Assembly (NCBI GenBank): GCA_016748015.1
Contig: JAAOMT010000762.1
Coordinates: 310,001-374,000 of the forward strand
Reading direction: 5' to 3'
DNA: 64,000 nt
Origin: Geosiphon pyriformis
Lineage: Eukaryota > Glomeromycota > Glomeromycetes > Archaeosporales > Geosiphonaceae
A program made the position numbers and the translations under genes. Every line of letters begins with the position of its first letter. The first letter of the stretch is position 1. This document shows, piece after piece, positions 10,544 through 23,078 of this stretch. The notes under the pieces were generated by a model that saw only the letters and a list, made by a program, of their open reading frames with translations, ran no database searches and was not told the DNA's origin.

Positions 10544-13500
10544 ATAATTTAATATGAAAAATAGCCACATGTAATTTCAAGGGTATGAACAATTCAGCAA
10601 AACAAAAGAACATTATATGTTGGCACAAAGATATAAACAATTTGGTTTCAATTCTTACTGAGACAAAGTTAAAAGATAAGGTTCGGCCTTGGATTGCTAA
10701 TAAATTTGATGGTGTTCAGATCTTTGTTTCTGGTTTGGATTCTGGTTACCTTGGTTCTGGTGTGGCAATTATTATGGACATCATTCTGGTGAAACATGTA
10801 TGTAAAGTTTTTGAGATTTCTGGTCATCTTTTGTCTGTCAAGCTGCTTTTCAAAAATAAGCTTTCAGTATCAATTCTGGGTTTGTATGCTGGTGCTTCAG
10901 TATCTGCACACTTCTTACAAGCAGATGAGATAAATTCTTTGATTGCTAAAGCTGTTAATGAGTCCTCTTTTGTGATATTAGGCAGTAATTTCAATAAAGA
11001 TGGCTCTCACAGATGTGCTAGTTTCAGGAAATGTTTTGATTTGGGTTTGGTCAATGCCTTGGGAGGGAGCTTGTTTGGGAAGAATGCAACTTGGACCAAT
11101 TTTCGAGGGGTGACCAAGATTATTGATTACATGTTTGTGTCATTAAGCTTGGTCAACGCAATCTTAGATTGTAGTGTAACCAGAGTTGATGAATATTTTG
11201 ATACTGATCATAGGGCTGTTACTGTTTCTGTGGGCCTGGGTGGTTTTTTAGATGTTAATTTGATGTCTCTTCACAGACAGGCGAATAAAAATTGTTGGAA
11301 GTTCAATTTTAAGGATGCTATGACTGCCAAATAGACTGCATTCAAGGATTTTTCTGCTGTTACTATGGCAATGTTTAAGTGTGAGTTTGATGCTGCTTTA
11401 TTGTTTTTAGATCTGGATGCTATGTAAGACGTCATCCACAAGATTGTGTGCTTATCAGCGAATGATGTTTTCAAAAAAAAATGGTTCAAGAGTTATGATA
11501 ATGTGTTTACTAAGGAATCTTCTAAGTTTCACAAGTTAGAACTTTTAGTGTCTAAACTAGTTAAAGTGTCACATTTGGCTTCCTCTGAGGAATTTGTTGC
11601 ATTACTGGGTACGTGAAACTTATTGGATGCTACAAATGCTTCTGTGGTGGAGTCTTTTTTTCGGGGTCGCATTTTGAGGTCATAAGATCTGTCTTGTTCA
11701 GAGTCAGGAAGTTGTATTGTTCCTTTAAATTGTCCGAGTCGAAGCATGCTGAAGAATTTCATATTAGATTAGCAGTTAGTAGGAGGATGGAAAGTTTTAA
11801 GATAGATAAGAGTCATACAATTAGAAGTGTGCTTGAGTGCTCCTTTTACAAGGTGGTATTGGATTACTTGGTTGTCGATGATGAACTGGTTTTGGATCTT
11901 GGTTTAGTTAAATCTAAAGTGAATGTTATCATGGAGGGCTGGACCAGAAAACGCAAGTTGGTTACTGATATCTCTGCTGACTGGTGTCACCAGTACCAAC
12001 CCTTAGAGTATGTATTTGATGATGCATTTTCGAGAATAATGGACTCTATTGGTTCTGTTGAGTTGCTTGGTGTTGTTTCGGACTTGCTTAATGATAAGGC
12101 TGCTGGTTTGTCTGGTATTTCGAACGAGCTTTGGAAGCATTGTGATAAATCGGTTCTGAATATGTTGTTGGTACTCTTGAACTCTTGTTTGCTCCATAAG
12201 TCAGTTCTTGGTTCTTGAAAGGAAGCCTAGGTGTCTATGATCCCCAAGTCTTATGAGTGGGAGGGAGTTCTTATGAACACCCGACCCATTGCTTTGATTG
12301 AAACCACTCGTAAGATCCTTTTAAAGATTTTTTCGGATAGGATTTCTTTGGCATGCAGTATTCACAACATTTTCCATGAGGACAATTTTTCGGGTTTGAA
12401 GGGTATAACAACACAGTTTCCTATCTTTGCTGTTGGCTCGGTGGTTGAGGATGCTCTGGAGAAGAACCGTGAGCTTTGGCTGGTTTTGTAGAACATGAAA
12501 AAGGTCTATGATTCTGTTGGCTGAGAGCATTTAAAAAGGAGTCTGATTAGGATTAAAATGTGTGATAGGTTCATTTAATTTTTTGTTGGCATTCACAATA
12601 ACTGAGTCAACAGAGTAATGACTGACTTTGGCTTAATTGATGGTTATCAAGTCCATGATGATCTTGATCAAGGGGAAGTGTTCTCACCTCTTCTCTGGCA
12701 TATATTTTATGATTCTTTTTTGTGTGAAGTCAAGAGGCAAGAAGAATTTTGTGGATATAGATTGAATTCTCATTTTGTTGCTAAGACTGGCCGTGTTGAA
12801 CTTCAGGCTGGTTTTTCCTCTTTTTTTGCTGCTGATGCTTTCATGGACAATACAATTTGGGTCGGCAGCAGTCAGACTGCAACACAACACATTCTTAATA
12901 TTGCTAGTAAATTTTTTAGAATTAATAATATTTCAATAAACAATGATAAAACAGTGGCAATTCCCATTAACTATAGGGTTGTGAACTCTTTTCTAACAAT
13001 TAGTGATGCACCTATTTCTATTGCCAAGAAAAAGGAATCTTACTGGTATTTGGACATTTTTCTGTCTACAGGTGGTTTGTCAAAGCCCAGTTTGGCCAAG
13101 GCGCATTCGGATGTCCAGTTTTTCACCAATCTCGTCCTGAAGAAAGCATCTCTAATAAGCAGTTCTCATATTTGGTTTCAGTGGTTTTTCACTCCATTAT
13201 CAGTTATAAAATGCAGTTTAGTTTTGTTCCACTTAGTGTTTGCTGTAAATGGGATGCTTTGATTCGTAAAGACTTCAAATCCAAAGTGGGTCTTTCTTCG
13301 GACTTTCCCAATAATGCTCTTTATCACCCCTCCCTTTATGACTTAAAAATGTTTGAACAGATTCAGGCTAAGAGTAAATCAGCATCCGTAGTGTGTTTTG
13401 CCAATGCTGTTGGAATCCTGAGTCATTTGTTTCTCCATAGATCTTATGACTTACAGACTCTTAGCTGGCGTCCTGTACACTTTTTGGTCTCTCCAGCTTG

Positions 13501-15226
13501 TTTAAAATTGAATTCCTCAAACAATTTTCTGGCAGGTGTGGTTCGTATTTTTGCCGATTGCAGTTTATCTTTTAGTAGTCTTGGCCCCAATGCATTCTGA
13601 TTCTCCCACAGCACTCCCATGTCTTTGGTTCTTGGGGAGGTGAAATTTTCTAAGTGTTTCTTCTCACTTCGACAGTATGGAATTGCCTTTGTGAAACAAT
13701 TGTGTCATTGCAATGGTAGTGCTTTTGATTGGAAGACTTTCAAGCATTGGAAAAGACTGGACCCACGTGGTCCTATTCCTGATTGGTTTAATGTTTCTGT
13801 TGGTTATCTTGGTAGTGTGGAGTCATCTTTTTCTGTTCATGACTGTTCGGTGGATGTTTCTTTTGCTCCTAATGTCTTGAAATCCACTAATTTTGATTTA
13901 GTTTGTAATCGTTTGTTGGGATTGGGTGCTGATAGCCTTTTAGTATATACTGATAGATCCTTGGTTGGTTTGAGTACTCTCAGTGTTAAATCAGGTGCGG
14001 CAGTTTTCTTTGATGATATTAATATGAGTTTGGGTGTTAGGGTATTGGGTTTGTTGTCATCTACTTTGGCAGAATTGCAAGCTATTGCATTTGCTCTCGA
14101 GTGTGTTCCTGTGGTTAGCAAAGTTTGCTTATTTTTGGATAGTCAGGCCGCGTTGAATGTCTGCAGGTCGGAATTGGGTTTGGTGCATCTGGATTTTCAG
14201 AATAGTTGTTGGGTGGAGTGTCATCATATTGCTAATCTTGTTCATGCTAAAAGGTTAGATGTCAGCTGGTGTAAGGTTAAGGGACATTCTGGTGTTGTAG
14301 ATAATGACCAGGCTAATAAACTGGCTGGCCATGCAGCTCTTTTCGATTTTGTTCTTCTCCTCCGGCTGAATGAGTGGTTTATCCTGGCTGGTGGTAGTCC
14401 TGTTTTGGGTAATTCTAGGCATTTTGTGCATGACATTTATCAATCTATTCACCATTTGCATTGGGGTTTTGGTTCAGGTACCAGAGTTGTCACTGGCAAC
14501 TTGCTCACTAATATTAATTAATGCAGATCTTCTTCTGTTTGGCATCCTGATTTACACATGGCTGCTGGCTTTACTAGTAAACAGACTGCTGGTTTGCGTA
14601 CGTATTTCATGAAAGCTTTACATTATAAGCTGCCTGTGGCTGTTCACAAACGCCTCTATGATAGGAGTTACCCTAGTGTGGTTTGTTTGTATTGTGGATG
14701 TGTAGAGGTCTCAGACTATGTCTTTTCCTGTGATTCTGACTTTGCTAGTCATAATCAGCTGCTTAGTGATTTTGCAGTTAAATGAGAAGATATTTCTGGC
14801 CTTTGTTGCCCTTCTTTTCATGTGCTGCGAACTCTTTCTTCATGCAATTTTGACATCTCAGTCCGTGTTGCTCTATGCAAAGGCTTTGTTTTTAATAATT
14901 GGTTTTTTGAGGCAGTTTCTGTTTTTGGTAATCTGAAACTTGCTGGTGCGAAAATTGTGGACTTTGTTTGAGATTTTTGCCTGGCTTTTAGAGATGAAAT
15001 TTGGTTGGTTTATGTCAAACATCATGCCTTTATGGAGAAACATGGGTTAATTCCTCGAGATGGTTCTATGCCAGTTTCTATTCTTGGTCTGTCTTCCCTG
15101 TATTTGGCTGGGGTTGTCAGGTTGTTGGGTATTGACAATGCTTTGGGTATTAGGTTTGGTTTGTGTAAATTTAGTTTGTTCATTTTTGGTGCTTTAAATG
15201 CAGTTTCCATTTATATAGATACATAG
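10540..15226 (+). pseudogene. ORF2 of copy C: EEP, RT, RNase H polyprotein
   Basis: It starts at ATG 10540-10542, inside the ORF1 stop (ATGA). TGA at 10555 replaces a Trp of other copies. EEP: 10585-11334 (ETKLK, GSNFNKDG in place of GGDFNENG, KIIDYMFVS, DTDHRAV). The catalytic Asp of GGDFNE is Asn here. RT: about 12100-13000 (DQGEVFSPLLW); the catalytic box now reads FMDNTIW instead of FVDDTIW. RNase H: 13619-14521 (VYTDRS, ELQAIAFALE, LDSQAALN, KGHSGVVDNDQAN). Finger: CLYCGCVEVSDYVFSC, where the His is Tyr. The C-terminal tail ends at 15226. Frameshifts lie near 11660 and 13165. About a dozen stops are present, many TGG to TGA. The copy is dead in catalysis as well as in frame. Confidence 0.9.
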
Positions 15227-15349
15227 TGTTGTTCTGATTGGCCTGAGTGGCTAGTCATATGTAGAAAGTGCATGATTCATGCCTAATTTAAATCAATTAT
15301 TTGATGTATAGCATTAGATAGTGTTTGGACTTCACTCAATAAATGTAAA
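15227..15349 (+). other. 3'UTR of copy C with conserved hairpin
   Basis: The hairpin TGATTGGCC / TGAGT / GGCTAGTCA lies at 15235-15257, 9 bp with two G-T pairs. It is followed by the shared GTGCATGATTCATGCC block, then CACTCAATAAATG with a polyadenylation-like AATAAA, and the poly-A. Confidence 0.78.
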
Positions 15350-15363
15350 AAAAAAACAGACTA
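15350..15363. repeat. Target-site duplication of copy C, right copy
   Basis: Exact match to 8546-8559. Reading on, copy B's connector and pre-RT region continues. Confidence 0.9.
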
Positions 15364-16243
15364 TGTTTTTAGTATTGTCTAATTTGTAATCTTATCAATA
15401 TATATCTTTGAACTATATAATTGATAATGTCTTCTTTAAAGTTATAAAAAAAATTGGCATGAAAGATTTAGTTTGGTTATTAATGATTTATTAAATAACA
15501 AAACTACTAATCTGTTTAATATATCTAATAAGCTTTAAAAATATTATAATAATTTGGTATTGGAATGTTTTTTGGATCTGTTAAACTCTTGTTTAATTTT
15601 GAATAATGTTTTAATTTTTTAAAAAAAAGCATAAGTTTTAATAATCTCTATGTCTTATGAATAAAATGGCATTTTAATGAATATATAACTTATTGTTTTA
15701 ATTAAGACAGCTAAGAAAATTCTGCTTAAAATTCTATCTAATTATATTTCAAATATTTGTAGCAGTTTTGATGTTTTTCATAGAGATAATTTTACAGTTT
15801 TAAAAAGTATATTAACTTAATTTTTTGTATTTATTATTAGCTTAGTAGTTAAAAATGTTCTGAAAAAAAACAGAAAACTGTAGTTAGTTTTATAAAATAT
15901 ACACAAGATTTATAACTCAATTAAATAGTATCATTTAAAAGTTAGCTTATAATATATTAAATATATAATTGGTTTATTAGTTTTTTTGGTAATATATATA
16001 AAAACAAAACAAATAGAATAATAACTAATTTTGAGTTTTTTTATAATTATAAAATACATAATAGACTAGATAAAGTAAAGTTTTCTTTTTTTTTTTGAAG
16101 GATTTTTTATGATTTTTTTTTTGTGTAAGATTAAGAAACAAAAATATTTATACAAGAACCAAATTAATATTAAGTTTGTTATCAAAACTAACAATGAAAA
16201 ACAGTAAGAAAAGAACTTTATTTTTTACAGCAGACATTTTTAT
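15364..16243 (+). pseudogene. Copy B, piece 2 of 4: ORF2 connector and first half of RT
   Basis: It continues the B connector broken at 8559: decayed YQYISLNYIIDNVF matches QYQPLDYVFDGAF of other copies. Traces of the RT entry region (ISNKL, VLIKTAKKILLKILS), HRDNFTVLKS and a decayed motif A region follow (15400-15960). A remnant of the motif B helix is near 16060-16120. It stops at the TSD of D just before the catalytic FVDD box. AT-rich with many stops. Confidence 0.82.
16231..16243. repeat. Target-site duplication of copy D, left copy
   Basis: CAGACATTTTTAT is repeated exactly at 23066-23078. In B these bases encode the stretch just before the RT catalytic box, and the reading continues after the right copy. 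Confidence 0.88.
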
Positions 16244-16375
16244 TTTTTATTAATGCAATTAACAAATAAAGCCCAACTGCTATCTAGTATATAAAGCCAA
16301 ACTAAGAGGCTTAAATTAAATGCAGCTCACACACTTTCTACATGTGGCTAGCCACTCAGGCCAGACAAAGCAACA
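16244..16375 (-). other. 3'UTR and tail of copy D
   Basis: In the element's direction it begins just after TAA (16378-16376). The hairpin region GTCTGGCC / TGAGT / GGCTAGCC has six inner base pairs; the outer pairs seen in C are lost. The tail is not pure poly-A but TTAATTGCATTAATAAAAAA. Confidence 0.7.
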
Positions 16376-19300
16376 TTATACACCTAAAAGAACATGCGGA
16401 TTACCATCCAAACCAGAGAAAAAGAGACAAGACCTATAATGGCCAAAACTAATAGCAAAAGAGTTAACAATGCCAAGCATCCTCACCACCTTGTTAGACA
16501 ACAAAGAGTTCATGCAACAAGACAAACCAGAAATCAATGTGTTATCACTAATCAAACCCACCACCTTCATTTTCACTCTGTACGCAGACTTCACCAACCA
16601 GGCTTTTGAGTGATACAACTCAACAAAATGCTCAACAAAACCAACTACAACACTAACAGCCTCCTTTTTACTTTCGAGAACCTCCATAGCCTCTGCACAC
16701 CAATCCCTCAGCACAAATCTCTTACATAGGATAGAATACAAGCCAATGTCCAAAAAACACCGATCAAGAGACTGCAAAACAGCAGAAAACAACAAGCTAC
16801 AAGATCCAGCAAAGGACATCCAGTTAGCAGAAGCAGTAGCCAAAACCTCCCTCCAAATCTCCACATCATGAAAACACATGAAAACATGATCTGACAACTC
16901 CATCTCATGACACAGCAAACACAGCACACCAAGGTAACATTTATCATACAGCTGTTTCCTTACCACCACAGGCATCCGATGGTGCACAGCCTTCATTAAA
17001 TAGGTGCAAAGACAGGAAGATCTTCAACTAGTAAAACCAGTAAGCATATGCGAATCAGGATGCCATACTCTAATGGTAGCTTCCCAATCAACAGTATTAA
17101 TCAACATGGCAGGAATCATGTTTCGACTAAGGCCTGCCTTCCACCAAGCATGACAAATGAATCTAAACAAATCCCGAACAAAATGACAAGTGTTGTCAGA
17201 CACAGGTGTGTCTTCAGCAACTAAAAAATGCTTACTGACACCAACAGGCAAAGAAATCAAGAGAGAGCAGCGTCTCCAGCAGCAACATCTGCCCTAACAT
17301 TGCCATGAACTCTAGAATATTCCTTAATCTTGACCCAATGAATAGAAAGATCTTTGTCACAAACCAAATTAAAAATCCAGTGCCTCTTCAACCAACATGA
17401 AGAGTGAAAATCAGACACAGATAATGACATTTCAGAAACACATGCATCAATGGCTGTCTGACTATTAGAATGCAATACAACAGAATAAGAAGAAGGAATG
17501 CATTTCAAAGCCAAAGTGATGGCCTGCAGTTTGGCCATAGTAGAAAACAACAGCCCAAGAACCCTAATGCCAACACTCAAATCAATCACAGGAAAATAAG
17601 CAGCTGCTCCATTGGCTACATCAACATGTCCATAATTCCTAACAAAACCATCTGTAAAAACCTCAAAAGAATCAGACCAAATCTTATGCAACCCATCCTG
17701 AACAACAGAAAACTCTTTGGTATCCAAAATGCTTAAACTAGAAGGACAAGCAGACTCCACAGAGACAGCCATAGAAGTGCCCTTACCACAAAGAAACTTA
17801 GACACCATCTTAAACCAGTGAGGAACAGAACCCCTAAGATCTAGCCTCTTCCAGTGCCAAAAAGTCTTCCAACTCATAACACACCCTTTTTTGTCAAACA
17901 GTCTATCACCAAAAACCATACCAAACTGCTTCAATGAATGAACAGAATCGAGGAATAGAGACCCCCTTAGAATGGAAAGCACAGAAAAGTGACCAGGACT
18001 ATAGAACATATTAGGCAAATTATTGGCCAGAGACAGCTCATTACACAAAAAAATCCTAACCACACCAGCCAGAAAATTATTTACAGGACTAATACACAAT
18101 TTAACAGAAAACTGTAAAGGGTTCAGAAGAGACCACTCCAGAACCTGCAAATCAAGAAACCTATGCTCAAACAAATGTCCAAGAACACCAAAAAAATTGG
18201 AAAACGAGATCAAGGCAGCCAATTTTTCTTCAGATTGCACCTGCTCAAAAAATTTTAGGCCATACAAAGAGGGATAACACAAAGCCTCAGTGGAGAAATC
18301 ATGAGGCAAACCAGCTTTGGACTTAAGACTCTTTCTTAACATCACATCTCATTTGCAATATACAGATGATGAAACAAAACTGAACTGAGTACAATAACTG
18401 ACAATAGGCTGCAAGACGGCTGACACCAAATATAAGAACTGCTTATTAGTAATAGCCTTTCTAAGAACCACATTAGTAAAAAAATGAACATCAGAATGTG
18501 CTTTGGCCAGACTTGGCTTTGAAAGCCCATCAGTAGATAGAAAAATCCCCAGATAATGATGAGTCTCATCTTTCTTAGCAATTAAAATAGGAAGACCACT
18601 AATACACAAAAAAACAACCCTAACACCATGATTGATTGGAATGGCCACAGTCTTTTTGTTGTTGATAGAAATGTCATTAAGAGCAAAAAACCCACTTGCA
18701 ATGTCCAAAATATTCTGAGTAGCAGTTTGACAGTTTCCAACCCATATTGTATCATCAACAAAAGCACCAGCCACAAAATAAAAAAAGAACCCACCATCAC
18801 TCTCAATATGGCCTGACCTCGAAACAAACCTGGAATCTATTCAGTATCCAAAAAACTGTTCATGCCTTTTAACTTCACACAGAAGTGGGTCATAAAAAAT
18901 TCTCCACAAGAGGGGTGAGAAAACCTCACCCTGATCCAATCCATCACACACCACATAACTATTTGAAAGCCCAAAGTCTGTTATTACCCTGTTAACTCTA
19001 TTCTCATGGATGTTACCAAAAAATGACACAAATTTCTCACACATTTTGATACACTGCAAGCTTGCCCTCAAGTGGTACCATCCAACCAAGTTATATGCTT
19101 TGCACATATCCTACAAGACCAACCAAACTTTCCTGTTCTTTTTAAGGGCATCTTCAATCACAGACCCAATTGCAACACCGGAGATTGCATAAAAGTACTC
19201 TTAAGCACCAAGAAATTATCACCTTGAAGAACACTGAACTTGCTGCATGCCAAAAAAATACGATCTGACAAAATCTTGAAGAGAATTTTCCTGGCCATTT

Positions 19301-21065
19301 TGATAAGAGCAATGGGTTGAGTGTTCATAAGAATTCTATCTCAGTCATAAGGTTTAAGGATCATAGAGACCCAAGCTCTTTTCCACAAAACAAACACATC
19401 CCCCACAGTCAAATATGAATTTAGCAAACCCAAAAGACACTTCAATACTATGTCACCACAGTGCTTCCACAACTTATTAGGAATACCAAACAGACCAGCA
19501 GCCTTGCCATCAGATAAATTGTTAACCACCAAAAGCAACTCACTTATATTGATCAAGCACATCACACCTGAAAAAGCATTATTCCTTACATAATCCAACA
19601 GAGCATACTAACAAGCCCAGACATCAGGCACAACTAAAAGCACCGTCCTCTTCCTAATCCAGCCTTCCATAATCTCATCAACACCAAGCTTCACCATACC
19701 CAGCTCCAATACCAATTCATTATTAACAACCAAATGATTGAGAACTATCTTGTGGAAAAGCTGATCCAACACATTTTTAATCATTGCACCCTTATCAGAA
19801 CAAAATTTTTCCATATGACACTCAATGGCCTTCCGAACAGAAGCTTTCTCAGCCAACTTTGACTTGTACATCTTGGATTTCTTGTATTCCTTCTGAAATA
19901 ATGACAATTGTTTTAAGACATCTGAAGACTTGCCACCAATCTGGATTATATTAGCAATTATGACAGCCTTACCACTATTCAGTTTGGCCCAGACATTGAT
20001 AAGCTGATTGACTCTTCACAAATCACCTAATCTCAGTTCTTTAACAATTTTAGCAACTAACAGTTCTAACCTGAAAAACTTAGAAGAGAATTTGTTCCTG
20101 GAACACTGAAACTTACTAAACCAATGCCTTGAAAATATCTTATCCACTAAATCTACCAACACTTTTTCCAAAAGTACCCACATGCCATCTACATCAACAC
20201 AAGCCAAAGTGTCTGAAAATTCATCAAACACAGCCAAAAGCTTGGCAGAAGTGCAGTCCCTAAACCAAGACTATTTGGTCCCATCAGCAGCCTTAATGAA
20301 AAACTTCCAGTAATTCTTGTTAGCCTGTTTGCACAAGCTATTTAACCGGCTATTCAAAAGGCCGCCCAAACCAACAGAAACAGAAACTGCATAATGATTA
20401 GTATCAAAAAAGTCAGAAATAGAGCCGACCCCATGGCCAGTGACAGCAGAAGCCAAACTCTCACTAACAAAAATGAAATTAATAGTCTTTTCAACTCTCT
20501 TAGAATTGCTCCATGTAGAATTACTGACCAAAGAGTGGCCATTAAACAAATTAACCAAACCCAATCCCAAACAGAATTTGAAACTCATGCTTCTTCCAGA
20601 TCCATTTTCATTGAAATCCCCACCCAAAATAATGAAACAGCTGGAGTTAACAGCCTTAGCAATGACAGAGTTCACTTCAGAAGCCTAACCAAAATGAGTT
20701 CCAGAAGATGCACCCACATACAAACCAACAACAGACACTGAAAGCTTATTCTTAAATAAAAGACACACCACCATGACATGACCAGGAACCTCCTCAATCT
20801 TAGCAACATGACAGGCCAAGGAGTCGGCCATAATAATAGCCACCCCAGCACCAAGAAAACCCTTATCCAAACCTGAAGAGAAAATTCGCACACTGTCAAA
20901 TTTATTTGCAATCCATGGCCTAGTTGAAGACCTTAACTTTGTCTCTGTAATGATTAAAATCAAATTTCCAGAATCAAAATGCCAGTGCACAACAACCTCT
21001 TGTTTAGCAGGGATGTTAATGTCATGAACGTTACATGTAGCTACCTTCCAAACCAAGTCACTTAT
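16376..21065 (-). pseudogene. ORF2 of copy D: EEP, RT, RNase H polyprotein
   Basis: It starts at the ORF1 overlap, where the start codon has decayed to ATA (21065-21063). EEP: 21060-20271 (ETKLRSSTRPW, GGDFNENGSG, TINFIFVS, DTNHYAV). Connector: 20237-19608. RT: 19598-18349, with motif A VGWYHL after CKAYN, motif B GLDQGEVFSPLLW and catalytic FVDDTIW intact near 18764. RNase H: 18345-17257 (FTDGF, KLQAITLALK, SNSQTAIDA). C-terminal part with CLLCHEMELSDHVFMC: 16996-16376. Frameshifts lie near 19178 (one base lost in the SPIFAIG region) and near 17257, and several stops are present. The RT, RNase H and finger catalytic residues are preserved, so this copy died mostly by frame damage. Confidence 0.91.
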
Positions 21066-22921
21066 TGGGACAAAGAGGCCAAAAACAAACCCAAACCAGA
21101 ACACAAAAGATCTAACTTCACCAGAATTGAACCAAACAAAGCTTCTAGAGCAGACATCTTAGATTCCAAACCACCTATCTTGGAGGTAAGAACTTTTGAA
21201 CCACTTGAACTGAGAACAGTAGCAGACCCACTACTACCAGAAAAAAGAGGATCAGCCAAAGCCAACACATCATTTATAGCCATATTTAAATCCACAACTG
21301 GAGCCAAAGGCACAGAAACAGCCAAAAAAGGAGCACAAGAAGAAGCCACCAATAGCACCAGGTCAACGAAACTCAATTTTTTAAGAATAACAGAAACTTG
21401 ATCTGAAAGAATCTCCAAAGAGCGCTCTAATACCACCAAATGATCATTTAAACCAACAATCTGATAACTAGAAAGGCCCACAATGGGAGGCATGCCACCA
21501 GAAAACAAACCAGAACTGGAAGAAGAACCACCAGAAGAGGAGGCACTAGACACCACTTGAGCCCATAATTTGCCACCAAAGGCAATAGGGCAAGAGATGA
21601 GAACATTTTTTTTGGCATACAATCTTGCCAGCTGAAAATGATTCACACCAAAAGAAGGTCTTTTCAACAACTTGGAAGATACAAAAGATAAAACATCAGA
21701 GACATCACATTCTAGGACTGAATAACCAAAATGCCCACACTTCCCACACTGAACCAAATCTAACTTAGCCCAAAAAAGACAAATGCCACTGAAAATAGGC
21801 TCAGTGAGAAAAGCAGATTCCAACTCTTTATTAGATTCAAAACCAACCACAGCACAACAAAACCTATTGCCGGTTTCCAAAGAACAATTGATGATGCAAG
21901 TTTTTCCTTCAGCACTTTCCAAAAGAGTACTAAAATCATGTGCAGTTGTTCCCACTGGCAAAGTAAACAACAGCACTCTAAACTGATCTCTAGATGTCTA
22001 GACATCATGATCCCCTGCAGCTTTGACAACACATACTGAATCTTTTCCGATCAGGAATGACTATTTTGATGCCAGCAGATTGGCTTGACTAGATTTGGCA
22101 AACTCAACTACAGTCTTTTGCCACATTCCAATTAATTGAATTCTGATTGACTTAATTTCACCAAACTCGGTGACTGTGGTGACAATCATATCCTTAGGCG
22201 TGTCCATGGGAATTTCTTTGATTACCACAGCCTGATCTGAATGCACTCTTTGTTTTTTGAGATTGGTATTTACAACAATCTTATTTTCTCTGGCCAATGA
22301 CACAGCCATTTCCATGCTCTTTTTTGATGTAAACATTAATCTGATGATCCCTTCAAATTTTGAAGGGGTAGTGACTTCCCCAAAACCATTGACTGTTGAG
22401 AAAATTTTTTTAATTAACTGAGTCTTAGTTGTTGCTGATTTACCCTCTACAGCTGAGAGATTAATATCCAAAGCAAATGACTTTTTAACTGACACTTCCA
22501 CAGAAGTCTTGATAATTTTAGGGTCGATTTATTTCTTTTTTAAAGAGATAGACAAGCAAGAAGGGAGCACAACTTTATCATCATCCATATGAAAATTAGG
22601 AGAGCCAAGCGAAGAACCAAAACCAGCACCAGTGTTGACTCGCTTTGCCTTGGGTGTAGTAGCCGCTGAACCTAAAAGAAACCCACCATTTGTCCCAGAC
22701 ATGTTAACATCCTCATCCTCACCAGAGAGACTCTCCACATCAGAATATACACTGCCACTAGATCCAGTTTTGCTCAAAGATATATCTTTTTTATTACCAG
22801 AATGTTTTACATTACCAAGAACAACCTTTTTCTTCTGAGAAAAGAAGCCACTAGCAAGACCTTGAAAAGCACCCTTAGGAGCCTTCTTCTTAGGAGTGGT
22901 GCTACTAGTAGTAGTCTCCAT
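21062..22921 (-). pseudogene. ORF1 of copy D: RRM-like and CCHC zinc-knuckle protein
   Basis: 620 codons lie in one frame, from ATG 22921 to TAA 21064-21062, with only three internal stops (22531-22529 TAA, 22063-22061 TAG, 22000-21998 TAG). The latter two replace Trp. The N-terminus is Thr/Ser-rich, then Lys-rich (TPKKKAPKGAFQGL), followed by an acidic segment (SGEDEDVNMSG). The RRM-like region begins near AVVIKEIPMDTPKDM. The knuckle is CGKCGHFGYSVLEC, with Tyr in place of the usual His at position 9. A Ser/Gly-rich linker and a coiled-coil-like C-terminus follow. It ends with SLSQ. Confidence 0.88.
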
Positions 22922-23065
22922 ATCTATGAAAAATGGGTTACTATTAGGTAAAAAAATATTGATATAAACTAAAAAAACGAAAAACTTTGTTTCCCAGAAA
23001 ATGTGCTTTTTGGAGATTTGTGGAGGTAAGAGAGAAAAAAATTTTGTTAATGTTTTTTTTTATCA

Positions 23066-23078
23066 CAGACATTTTTAT
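23066..23078. repeat. Target-site duplication of copy D, right copy
   Basis: CAGACATTTTTAT, identical to 16231-16243. Confidence 0.88.

Larger units (their letters stand above)
8560..15349 (+). mobile_element. LINE copy C, full length (about 6.8 kb), inserted in copy B
   Basis: Order: 5'UTR of about 140 bases with an inverted repeat, ORF1 8702-10543, ORF2 10540-15226, 3'UTR with hairpin, and a poly-A tail. It is bounded by a 14-bp TSD and sits between two pieces of B whose coding homology is continuous across the gap. Both ORFs carry point stops and ORF2 has two frameshifts. It is clearly less AT-rich than B, so it is younger. Confidence 0.95.
16244..23065 (-). mobile_element. LINE copy D, full length (about 6.8 kb), minus strand, inserted in copy B
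   Basis: In its own direction: short 5'UTR (about 23065-22922), ORF1 22921-21062, ORF2 about 21065-16376, 3'UTR 16375-16244 ending in a TTAATTGCATTAATAAAAA-type tail. A 13-bp TSD flanks it. It is among the best kept copies. Its 3'UTR variant (GTCTGGCC, GAGCTGCATTTAATTTAAG) resembles that of K and B. Confidence 0.95.

Noticed and set aside
16376-18345. Host RNase H or reverse-transcriptase genes
   Set aside because: Each RNase H-like stretch has the RT, EEP and 3'UTR of the same LINE in order around it, with TSDs outside.
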